A stretch of DNA of 21,932 nt from Lutimaribacter_A marinistellae. GTDB taxonomy: Bacteria; Pseudomonadota; Alphaproteobacteria; Rhodobacterales; Rhodobacteraceae. Shown here in pieces: positions 1-7,298 of the stretch (position 1 is its first letter; each line of letters opens with the position of its first letter). The position numbers and the translations under genes were made by a program. The DNA lies in NCBI RefSeq assembly GCF_042648365.1, contig NZ_JBHRXI010000045.1:1-21932 (forward strand). Direction: 5' to 3'. The notes beneath the pieces are model-generated. The model worked only from the letters and a program-made list of their open reading frames with translations, did no database searches and was not told where the DNA came from.

Positions 1-615
1 CAGCGCAAGGTGATCAATGACTTTGCGGCATCAACAGGTGCAGATGTCCTCGCCCGCTTCATCGAGGTCGAGAGCGGGCGGAAGAACGACCGCCCCCAGC
101 TGGAGAAGGCCCTCAGCCTCGCCCGGCTCACCGGCGCCACGCTGGTCATCGCCCGGCTCGACCGGCTCTCGCGCGACGCGGCCTTCCTGCTCACCCTGCA
201 GGCCAGCGGTGTTCGCTTCCTCGCCTGCGACATGCCCGAGGCCAACGACCTCACCGTCGGCATCATGGCGCTGGTGGCGCAACAGGAGCGCGAGGCCATC
301 TCCCGCCGCACGAAGGAGGCACTGGCCGCCGCCAGGGCCCGGGGCGTCAAGCTCGGCAACCCCAACGGCGCAGCGGCACTCAGACGCTCCGGCGAGGACG
401 GTTCAGCCCTGCGCCGCACGGTCACCGCGAACGCGGACGCCTTCGCCCGCGACCTTGCCCCCGTCATCGTGTCGATCCGGGCCGAGGGGCATACGACCCT
501 CCGCGCGATCGCAGATGTCCTGAATGCACGCGGCATCAGAACCCGACGGGGAGGCCGGTGGCATGTCTCGACGGTAAAGAACCTGCGCGGCAGGATCGCA
601 ACCCTCCGGCACTGA
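1..615 (+). CDS. Serine recombinase (resolvase/invertase family), 5' end outside window
   Basis: The reading frame is open from the first base, so the true start lies upstream; 204 codons are visible. It would catalyse site-specific DNA strand exchange through a 5'-phosphoserine intermediate. The catalytic serine, normally in an N-terminal YxRVS motif, is outside the window. Visible are the active-site arginine motif ARLDRLSRD (about visible residues 51-59), the long helix region with ALVAQQEREAISRRTKEAL, the RGVKLGNP linker, and a C-terminal helix-turn-helix region with LNARGIRTRRGGRWHVSTVKNL. This layout matches the short recombinases common in rhizobia and roseobacters that contain VEVESG and RPQL motifs. 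It ends 34 bp before the stop of a convergent RTX tail. Two broken relatives lie at 815-941 and 4462-4870, so it is the least damaged of three copies. Activity cannot be judged without the N-terminus. Confidence 0.88.
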   Translation, partial: QRKVINDFAASTGADVLARFIEVESGRKNDRPQLEKALSLARLTGATLVIARLDRLSRDAAFLLTLQASGVRFLACDMPEANDLTVGIMALVAQQEREAISRRTKEALAAARARGVKLGNPNGAAALRRSGEDGSALRRTVTANADAFARDLAPVIVSIRAEGHTTLRAIADVLNARGIRTRRGGRWHVSTVKNLRGRIATLRH

Positions 616-649
616 AGTGCCGTCGGAGACCAGCAGGCTGCCGAGGTCT

Positions 650-804
650 TCACGTCAACAGGTCGAACACCTCGCCACCAATCTGGAGATTGATGCTGGG
701 CTGGCCTTCACCATCCACCAAGGCCCACATGATCTGCCCTGTCGGGCGGTAGATCACGAACGCCTCCTGAACGGACGCGTCGCCCGAGCGTACGCCATCC
801 GTTG
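650..804 (-). pseudogene. Orphan C-terminal tail of an RTX protein (fragment ending at an assembly gap)
   Basis: About 51 codons on the minus strand ending in GGEVFDLLT and a TGA stop. The fragment contains QEAFVIYRPTGQIMWALVDG, which is nearly identical to the extreme C-termini of RTX-1 (898) and RTX-3 (10108). In RTX proteins this end is where the type I secretion signal lies. The upstream part is lost in the 10-N gap at 805-814, and the sequence beyond the gap is a recombinase tail rather than more RTX. It may be the end of a gene hidden in the gap, a real fragment left by rearrangement, or the missing end of RTX-2. RTX-2 breaks off about ten codons before the point where this fragment begins. 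Divergence from the other tails (for example DGVRSGDAS) shows that it is a distinct copy. Confidence 0.75.
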
Positions 805-814
805 NNNNNNNNNN
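805..814. other. Assembly gap (10 N)
   Basis: Ten Ns separate an RTX tail (left, minus strand) from a recombinase tail (right, plus strand). Ten is a common placeholder length, so the true distance is probably unknown. The gene contents do not join across it. Confidence 0.95.
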
Positions 815-941
815 TTCCACGGTCAGGAACCTGTTGCGCAGGCTCGAAGCCCTCCCGCACCGCGATAGAGCTGACGGCCAGGAGCTTGCGGAGACCGTTA
901 CGTCAACAGGTCGAACACTTCCCCGCCGATCTGGAGATTGA
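815..941 (+). pseudogene. C-terminal fragment of a second serine recombinase copy
   Basis: Immediately after the gap, frame 3 reads STVRNLLRRLEALP. This aligns with the ends of the recombinases at 1-615 (STVKNLRGRIATL) and 4462-4870 (STVKNLLQRLKS). The frame continues to a TGA at 939-941, which places its last 44 bp inside the 3' end of the convergent RTX-1 gene. In the first copy the recombinase stops before the RTX stop. Everything upstream of the final helix is missing in the gap, so it may be a complete gene in the genome. The call rests on about 14 recognisable residues plus the same tail-to-tail position next to an RTX gene. Confidence 0.55.
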
Positions 942-3826
942 TGCTGGATTGCCCTTCGCCATCGACCAGCGCCCACATGATCTGCCCGGTCGGGCGGTAG
1001 ATCACGAACGCCTCCTGCACATCGTCATCTCCGGAGCGTTCCCCGTCCGGAGTGGCGGTATGCGCGAGGTTGATCTGGAATTGGTCCGCCGTCGCCATGC
1101 TGCCGAAGACCAGAACGTCTCCCTCGGCAACGTCATAGTCCTGCACCCAGTCCGAGCCGTGATCGGCCACGCCAAGATGGAAGAACCGGTCCGCTCCATC
1201 GCCGCCNNNNNNNNNNNNNNNNNNNNNNNNNNNNNNNNNNNNNNNNNNNNNNNNNNNNNNNNNNNNNNNNNNNNNNNNNNNNNNNNNNNNNNNNNNNNNN
1301 NNNNNNNNNNNNNNNNNNNNNNNNNNNNNNNNNNNNNNNNNNNNNNNNNNNNNNNNNNNNNNNNNNNNNNNNNNNNNNNNNNNNNNNCGCCAGCGTGTCG
1401 TTGCCCTCCTGGCCGAAGATCTGGTCATTGCCACCACCGCCCTCGGCCAAGTCATTGCCCGCACCCGCATAGATCACGTCGCGCTGGTCGGCCTCGTGCC
1501 CGTCGGGGCCGCCGGTGATGGTGTCATCTCCGTCGCCTCCGTTCAGCGTGTCGGCGCCGGGTCCGCCATCGAGACAGTCGGCCCCGTTCAGCCCGCGCAG
1601 GACATCGTTCCCGGCAAGGCCGAGAATCTCGTCGTCACCCTCGGTCCCCTGAAGCGTGTCGGCGCCCGGCGTGCCCTCGATGGTCCCGCCGGCAGGGAAC
1701 AGTTCCGAGACCAGGAGCGCGGTGTCGTTGAATTCCAGCTCTTCCACGTTGCTCAGAAGGTCGGTGCCTTCGGCGCTGATCACACGGATCACACCCGATC
1801 CCGGCGCCGTTTCCGTGATGGAAGCATCGCCTGCATTGGAGTCGAAGAGAACAGTGTCGTGACCTGCCCCTCCGTCAACAGTGTCATTGCCATCCTTCGC
1901 ACGCAGACGGTCGTCACCATCGGTCAGGGTGATGTCATCGTCCAGCCGCGAGCCACGGTATTCCCAAACCGGCCCTCCGGAAATCGTGTCGGAGCCGCCG
2001 AACCCGTCTTCGCTGACCATTCCGGCACCAAAATCGGCAACAATGCCATTGGATATGCTGCTTGAGTCGTAATCCAGCCGGACACGCCCAGGCCCGGTTC
2101 CCACCTCGATCGTGTCGTTGCCGGCATAACCGCGAATACGAATGTCACCGTCGTCCGAGGCGGTCGCCGTTATTGTATCGTCATGGGAACTCCCAAACAG
2201 CCACAGGTGCTCACTTTCCATCGGGTTTCGGACATCGACCAACGTCGTGGTTCCGTTTGCCCCCTTGTCGATGCTCCCAGTGTTGCTCGCGCCATCAACC
2301 ATGATCGAGACGCCGGAACCGAGTGAGAAGTGTGCGAGTACAAAACTGCCCACAGTCGTGCCAGCAAACTCTATGCGGTCGTCACCTGAGCCACTGTCCA
2401 GCTCGGAGTACCCGTCGCTGTTTCCTGCAACCAGCGTATCATCACCTGAACCGCCACGCAGTGTATCTGCACCATCTCCCGCGTTAAGGATGTCATTGCC
2501 GTCGCCCCCATCCAGGAAATCGTCCCCGCCACGACCAAAGATGGTGTCATTTCCTCCCACGCCTTCGATCCCGTCGTCACCGGAACCACCGCTAATGCTG
2601 TCATCGAGATCTGTGCCGCGAAACCGATCGACAGAGGCGCCGGTTATTGTGTCACTTCCTCCGAAACCGTCTTCACTGACGATACCCGCGCCAAGGTCGG
2701 CAACCACCCCGTTGGAAACCGAGCTCGATTTGTAATCAAGCCTCAAGCGCCCGGCATCATCACTGATGTTGAAGGTATCGTTTCCGGCATATCCGCGGAC
2801 ATATGCAAAGCCGCCTTCTGCCACCGTCACGTTGAACACATCGTCGAAATTGCTGCCGGCAATCCCAACCCCACCACCAAGCATCGGGGTCTGCACATCA
2901 ACAAGCGACGTCGTCCCCGCCGTGCCCTTGTCAACGCTTCCGGTATTCGCGGCCCCATCGACATTCACCGTTATCCCGGACTCAAGCTCGAAGTTCCCCA
3001 GGAACACATGCCCGTTTGCAAGGTCGGAAAGGATGATGGTATCGTTGCCGGCTCCGGGATCGACTTCATCAAAATCATCATTGTCACCAGGGTTGAGCAC
3101 ATCATCACCGGCACCACCTCGCAGCGTGTCAGACCCGTCGCCACCAGTCAGGCTGTCATTTCCTCCACTGCCACGGATATGATCATCTTCGGCAGAACCG
3201 AGAATGGTGTCGTCCAGATTAGTGCCTCGAATCTGGTCCAGCGTATCTCCCGTGATTGTGTCGCGCCCACCAAAACCGTCTTCGCTCACGATACCTGTGG
3301 ACAGGTCGGCCACGATTCCGGTCGCGACGGATGTCGCGCGGTAATCCAGTCGCACCGTACCGGGTCCGGCGACAATGTTGAACGTGTCGTCGCCGGCCAT
3401 GCCGCGCATCATGGCGAAGCCGCCGTCGACCCCGGTGAGGTTGAAGACGTCATCATGGTTCGAACCCTGAACCATGAAGCCTCCGGCCAACATCGCCACT
3501 TGCACATCAGTCACGGTGGTGGTGCCATTTGCGCCCTTGTCGATGGTCGCGGAATTGGCGACACCATCAATGTTCACCGTGACGCCAGTTGGCAGAGAGC
3601 TGAAACCCACGACCTGAAAGCCTGCCCCGGTATCAGTCAGGATGACCACGTCATCACCGGCTCCCGTGTCAGTGTAGTCAAAGCTGTTGTTTTCGCCCGG
3701 ATTAACGGTGTCGTTGCCGGCTCCAGACTCAATGATGTCCTCGCCACCCAGGCCATTGATGATGTCGTCTTCTGGACCCGTTGAAATCGTGTCGTTACCC
3801 GGTGTCCCATTGGTCAGAATGGACAT
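898..3826 (-). CDS. RTX-1: large modular RTX calcium-binding protein, probably type I secreted
   Basis: About 970 residues, read across an internal gap. The ATG at 3826 is chosen over an in-frame GTG at 3868 because it follows GGGAGGGG by four bases, and because the product begins MSILTNGTPGNDTI like RTX-3. There is no signal peptide. Glycine/aspartate nonapeptides (GGxGxDxLx) alternate with three copies of a module of about 150 residues (near 59-199, 257-409 and 479-627). Each module carries VxVDGxxNxxxxDKGxxGTT and later RLDY followed by GIVSEDGFGG. After the gap come HLGVADHGSDWVQDYD and a tail ending INLQIGGEVFDLLT, the presumed secretion-signal region. The frame before the gap differs by one from the frame after it, so the N count is wrong by one or two bases unless a frameshift is hidden there. 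Function beyond calcium binding and secretion is unknown; adhesin or surface-layer roles are possible. Confidence 0.85.
1207..1387. other. Assembly gap (181 N) inside RTX-1
   Basis: The gap falls in the nonapeptide block just before the conserved C-terminal cassette. The corresponding stretch of RTX-3, between GQEGNDTLA and GGEGADRF, is 45 codons (135 bp). RTX-1 may therefore carry one or two extra nonapeptides here. The true length should be a multiple of three to keep the reading frame. Confidence 0.95.
1945..3660 (-). repeat. Three tandem copies of the large DGFGG module in RTX-1
   Basis: Copies lie near 3230-3650, 2600-3055 and 1945-2390. Anchors are SEDGFGG at about 3275, 2665 and 2005. 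Each copy starts in a beta-rich stretch with VDGxxN and DKG, passes a GYAGNDTF-type repeat, and ends in DTITG or DTISG followed by RGTxLDD or RGSRLDD. Short nonapeptide blocks separate the copies. The same module occurs four times in RTX-3. Confidence 0.8.
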
Positions 3827-4283
3827 TTTCCCCTCCCGAAATTTGCTTCTTAAAAAAATGGTATGCACTATGAGGGAAAAAAATCATGAGTCAAACTTTC
3901 CCTGCCTGTCCGGATTTTGCTTTCATCTGACATTTCCCAAATCGAAAGCCGTCGCGGTTACGCTGACGAACCATTGAGCGCCGGGCAAGCCTCTCCGGCA
4001 CGCGTCTTTGTTGAACCGGCGTTTGACGGACGGATCTGTAATTTGCGGAGCTTGGCGGTGTTTCCCTTGAGGGTTTCAAGGATCTGTCCGCACTGATTGC
4101 TTTGAGGCGATCATGCTGTATCGGGTTTCACAAGGCCGAACATTGCATCGACTCGAAACGGGCACTTAGGCTCATCCGGTAACCTTCGCAGATCGTTCGT
4201 CACTGCATTCCCTCTCGGAACACCGCCCTCGGATCAGCTTTCCGTCTTCTCCGCTGACAAGTGATTTCTATCTCACCACACGC
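3827..4283. other. Intergenic region between RTX-1 and an IS110 remnant
   Basis: The left 70 bp hold the RTX-1 ribosome site and a possible promoter. Beyond about 3960 I find no convincing gene; short frames here have no recognisable motifs. The right part adjoins the C-terminal end of an IS110-type transposase, so it may include the non-coding end of that element and older insertion debris. Confidence 0.5.
3865..3894 (-). promoter_or_regulatory. Possible sigma70-type promoter of RTX-1
   Basis: On the minus strand TTGACT (3889-3894) is followed after 18 bp by TAGTGC (3865-3870), about 40 bp ahead of the ATG at 3826. RTX-3 has the better version TTGACA and TAATGC at a comparable distance. The spacing is long and the -10 is weak, so this is tentative. 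Confidence 0.35.
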
Positions 4284-4460
4284 TTAGAACAATGTGCCGT
4301 CAAGCAGCATCGCGTGCATGATAACAGCTAGCCGCCTGGCAAGCGCCACGCGCGCCTTTCTCATGCCTCGGCGTTTGGCGATCTTCTGGGCCCAGGTTTT
4401 GAGGGTGAAGTTGCCACGACTGCGCGTCAGGATCGAATTGGCCGCTTCGTAGAGCAGCTT
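4284..4460 (-). pseudogene. C-terminal remnant of an IS110-family transposase
   Basis: Fifty-eight codons on the minus strand read KLLYEAANSILTRS, then LKTWAQKIAKRRGMRKA and RVALARRLAVIMHAMLLDGT, ending in LF and TAA. This is the characteristic end of IS110-type DEDD transposases (YEAAN, KRRGMRRAKVALARKLAV, DGT). The catalytic DEDD domain and most of the transposase domain are absent. The homology stops at about 4460, exactly where recombinase homology begins on the other strand, so the element has been cut by, or inserted into, the recombinase gene and partly deleted. It is non-functional as it stands. The reading frame runs a little further upstream, but only as the antisense of the recombinase. 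Confidence 0.8.
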
Positions 4461-4461
4461 G

Positions 4462-4870
4462 TGCCCGAGGCCAATGATCTGACCGTTGGTATCATGGCGC
4501 TGGTGGCCCAGCAGGAACGCGAGGCCATCTCCCACCGTACCAAGGAGGCACTCGCCGCCGCCAAGGCCCGGGCGTCAAGCTCGGCAGCCCCAACGGTGCC
4601 GCCGCGCTGAGACGCTCCGGCGAGGACGGTTCCGCCCTGCGTCGCACGGTCACCGCAAACGCCGACGCCTTCGCCCGCGACCTCGCCCCCGTCATCGCGT
4701 CGATCCGGGCCGAGGGGCATAAGACCCTCCGCGCGATGGTGGAGGTCCTCAATGCACGCGGCATCAGAACCCGACGCGGAGGCCGATGGCATGTCTCGAC
4801 GGTAAAGAACCTGTTGCAGCGACTGAAGTCGAATGGTGGCAATAAGTTCCAGATGCCAGCCAAACTGTAA
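4462..4870 (+). pseudogene. Third serine recombinase copy, 5'-truncated and frameshifted
   Basis: Nucleotides from about 4462 match the recombinase at 1-615 from its PEANDLTVGIMALVAQQE segment onward. After KEALAAAKAR, at about 4570, the run of four G in the first copy is three G here. This one-base loss shifts the frame. Translation resumes one frame over with GSPNGAAALRRSGEDGSALR and continues through NARGIRTRRGGRWHVSTVKN to a distinct end, KFQMPAKL, with TAA at 4868-4870. The N-terminal catalytic part, including the serine and the RLSRD arginines, is missing and replaced by an IS110 remnant. The copy is therefore dead. It lies 90 bp upstream of the cyclase gene and on the same strand. Confidence 0.85.
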
Positions 4871-4960
4871 ATGGACGTTGCTCAAATAGCAGCGTAAGAC
4901 CGGTTCGAGCGCAAAGCAGACTCTTTCTAAAATTCCGCTCCGCTGTGATATCTTTGTCCT

Positions 4961-6823
4961 ATGGAGCGCCGGATTGCTGCTGTCCTCGCCGCCGATATGG
5001 TGGGCTATTCTCGTCTCATTGAGAGAGACGAGGTAGGGACTCTCAAGCGCCAGAAGCGTCACCTGCAGGAACTCATTGAACCAACGATTTCCGCCAAGAA
5101 CGGTCGTATCGTGAAGCTCACTGGTGACGGTCTTATCGCCGAGTTCTCATCGGTGGTAGAAGCCGTCCAGTGCGCTGTGTCCGTTCAGGCCGAGATGGCC
5201 GTGCGGGAGGAAGATATTCCCGATGATGAAAAGATCCGATATCGGGTGGCGGTCCACCTCGGAGACGTGGTCTTCGACGATGGGGATGTCTACGGCGACG
5301 GTGTAAACGTGGCTGCGCGGCTGGAGGGGCTTGCCGAGCCCGGGGGCGTGGTCGTCTCCGGTACGGCTTACGATGTGTTGAAAGCGAATGTGGATGTCGC
5401 CTACAAGTCGCTGGGTGAGAAGCAGCTGAAGAACATCGCCGCTCCTGTGCGGGTCTATCAGGTGGTGGATGGAGTGCCAATTGCGCCAGTTCCGCGGGGA
5501 CCAAACAGGCCCCGTTGGATTGCAGCGGTAGTGGTTACAATCGCTATAATCGCAGGATTTCTTTGGTGGCAACAGAGACGAGGCATTGATCCGATTAATC
5601 CGGAAGAACTCGCTTTCGCACTGCCGCGCAAACCATCATTAGCCGTGATGGCCTTTGAGAACCTGTCAGGCGACTCGTCGACGGCCTACATCGGGGATGG
5701 GCTGGCCGAGGCCGTGATTACCGGTCTGGCTCAAAATCCCAAGCTTTTCGTGATCTCCAGAAACTCGAGCTTTTCGTACAAGGGAACGCCAACGAAGATT
5801 CAGACGATCGCGGAGGAGTTGGGGGTTCGGTACGTTCTCGAAGGCAGCTTCCAAACTGACGATGAGCAACTGCTCGTCACGGCACGCCTCATTGACGCAT
5901 TGAAAGGCGTTCACCTGTGGGCTGAGACGTTCAAGCGCGATCTTTCGACCGAGGGCCTTCTTAAGGTTTACGACGAAATCGTCGATCAAATCGCTGTTGA
6001 ACTAAGCGTCGAAATGATTGCTGGAGACCAAGCGCGTCTGGTTTTTGTCGATGCAGGTGATCTGGAAACCTACAACCTCTTTGGTCAGATGATCGCCGAA
6101 TATCAATCGGGTACGCCAGAGAGCATCGAACGGGCAATAAACTTGGCGAACAGGGCTATTGAGAGAAACCCCAAGGCTTCGCTTCCTTACGCTATTCTCG
6201 CGTGGGCAAGTTTTTTTCGAATATCGGCAGGATTGACCGACGACCCCGAAAAAGATTTCGCAAACGCACGCAAGAACGCTGAAGCCGCAAATAGCCTTTC
6301 ACCGGAAACCGGAGTGGGACATCCTGTGCTGGCCCACTTGGACTTGTTGGAAAGGAACTATCCTTCCGCTCTCGAGCACGCAGATCACATACTGATCAAA
6401 AGTCCACATGACGGAACCTCGACGGCCCTGGCCGGATGGGTCTACTCTGCATCGGGAAATCCTGAGCGTGGTCTGGAGCTTTTGATGCAAGCTATAAGGG
6501 CTGAACCGTTTTACCCTGATTTTTTTGCGGTATATTTGGGGCAAACCTACTTGATGCTTGAGCGTTGGCAGGAAGCCAGAGATGTATTTCTGGCGCTTTA
6601 TGGCAAGAGCCCCAACTATGGTTACTCTATGTCCTTGGCCATAGCATTTGTGCAACTCGGAGCTGTTGAGGACGCAAGGTTGCAGGTTCAGAAAGAGCTC
6701 AAGTCAAACCCTTCGAGGATCACAATACAAACCTTTTTGGCGTGGTTTGGTTACGTAAACGACCCTAGCTATCTCGAAATGTCAGTTTCCTCGCTGCAGC
6801 TGGCCGACGTTCCTGAAAAGTGA
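4961..6823 (+). CDS. Class III adenylate/guanylate cyclase with TolB-like and TPR region
   Basis: A 620-residue membrane protein predicted to make cAMP (or cGMP) from the nucleoside triphosphate. The N-terminal cyclase domain (about 1-170) has the two metal-binding aspartates at D12 (AADMVGYSRL) and D56 (KLTGDGLIAEF). It also has HLGDVV near 99-104 and NVAAR with R120, the transition-state arginine position. A single membrane helix lies at about 186-204 (WIAAVVVTIAIIAGFLWW), followed by a TolB-N-like domain (about 225-345; SLAVMAFENLSGD, GVRYVLEGS). The rest is helical TPR-like sequence to the end. This order is common in rhizobia and related alphaproteobacteria. All key catalytic residues seem present. 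The ATG at 4961 starts the conserved MERRIAAVLAADM, although no strong Shine-Dalgarno is visible. It is the only intact non-RTX gene in the left half of the window. A link to RTX expression is only a guess. Confidence 0.92.
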   Translation: MERRIAAVLAADMVGYSRLIERDEVGTLKRQKRHLQELIEPTISAKNGRIVKLTGDGLIAEFSSVVEAVQCAVSVQAEMAVREEDIPDDEKIRYRVAVHLGDVVFDDGDVYGDGVNVAARLEGLAEPGGVVVSGTAYDVLKANVDVAYKSLGEKQLKNIAAPVRVYQVVDGVPIAPVPRGPNRPRWIAAVVVTIAIIAGFLWWQQRRGIDPINPEELAFALPRKPSLAVMAFENLSGDSSTAYIGDGLAEAVITGLAQNPKLFVISRNSSFSYKGTPTKIQTIAEELGVRYVLEGSFQTDDEQLLVTARLIDALKGVHLWAETFKRDLSTEGLLKVYDEIVDQIAVELSVEMIAGDQARLVFVDAGDLETYNLFGQMIAEYQSGTPESIERAINLANRAIERNPKASLPYAILAWASFFRISAGLTDDPEKDFANARKNAEAANSLSPETGVGHPVLAHLDLLERNYPSALEHADHILIKSPHDGTSTALAGWVYSASGNPERGLELLMQAIRAEPFYPDFFAVYLGQTYLMLERWQEARDVFLALYGKSPNYGYSMSLAIAFVQLGAVEDARLQVQKELKSNPSRITIQTFLAWFGYVNDPSYLEMSVSSLQLADVPEK

Positions 6824-6840
6824 CTCCTTGTTGGACTCGA

Positions 6841-6871
6841 ACGGCCGAAGCTGGCTGGCGGCTTCGGCCGT
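6841..6871 (+). terminator. Terminator-like hairpin after the cyclase
   Basis: A perfect 11-bp stem (ACGGCCGAAGC with GCTTCGGCCGT) around a 9-base loop starts 17 bp after the cyclase stop. It is GC-rich and stable. No long T run follows, so it may be a weak intrinsic terminator or an RNA 3'-end stabiliser. Confidence 0.65.
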
Positions 6872-7184
6872 ATTCCTGACTATGGCGTTTGTCACAATGA
6901 ACGTCACCTCTGGAGACAGCCAAAAATCAGCGGAAGAGGTTGCCCCTATACGCTGGTGTCGTGAATTGTCGGATGATGCCGACCTTACAAGCGATTGATG
7001 GATCTGGTATCATTCCCTCAGCCACTGGGACCTCTCAGACACGATTGCAATGTGTTCGCTGGGAGGGGGTGGGTCAGATCTCTACGAGGCCTCATCGGGA
7101 CCGCCGGGTGGTCGCCAGTTTCTTGCGCGGCCACAATTTGGACCGGGGGTTGTCGGGAACAGAGGGCGGGGGCTGAAGACTCTA
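6872..7184. other. Intergenic region between the cyclase and the IS3 end
   Basis: No convincing gene is present. The only clear feature is copy 1 of a 90-bp dispersed repeat at 7060-7149. The remaining sequence shows no motif that I recognise. Confidence 0.5.
7060..7149 (+). repeat. 90-bp dispersed direct repeat, copy 1
   Basis: It matches 14226-14315 in the same orientation, roughly 80% by eye. Shared blocks are ATCGGGACCGCCGG, TGGTCGCCAGTTTCT, GGCCACAA and GGACCGGGGG. There are small indels, so the copies are old. It could be the end of an insertion element that I cannot name. Confidence 0.75.
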
Positions 7185-7288
7185 TGCTCTGCCCCCTGAA
7201 AACTGGATCGTTCGGAGCTGGAGTTGTCCGCTAAATTTCCTTGGCTGGGAGAGGAGCGGAATCGCATGAAAGCATCGAAGTTCACGGA
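7185..7288 (+). mobile_element. Left end of an IS3-family element, cut by an assembly gap
   Basis: A non-coding leader with TGCTCTGCCCCCTGAAAACT leads to GAGAGGAGC and then an ATG at 7266. The first codons, MKASKFT, match the usual start of IS3-family OrfA helix-turn-helix proteins in alphaproteobacteria. The rest of the element is in the gap, as expected for a multicopy IS that breaks short-read assemblies. The exact terminal inverted repeat cannot be confirmed without the other end; 7185 is an estimate. Confidence 0.6.
7266..7288 (+). CDS. IS3-family transposase OrfA, first seven codons only
   Basis: The ATG follows a good ribosome site (GAGAGGAGC, about 7 bp upstream). MKASKFT followed by a GA-starting codon (Asp or Glu) is typical of the OrfA N-terminus. 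Everything after this is in the gap. The call rests on seven residues and the context of an unresolvable repeat. Confidence 0.55.
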
Positions 7289-7298
7289 NNNNNNNNNN
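7289..7298. other. Assembly gap (10 N) between the IS3 end and RTX-2
   Basis: A placeholder gap lies between the start of an IS3 transposase (left) and the conserved C-terminal cassette of RTX-2 (right). The RTX-2 frame does not continue sensibly to the left of it. Confidence 0.95.

Noticed and set aside
4284..4535. An 83-codon minus-strand gene starting MGDGLAFLLG
   Set aside because: Only the last 58 codons are transposase. The start is the antisense of the recombinase copy, so it is a chance fusion rather than an intact gene.
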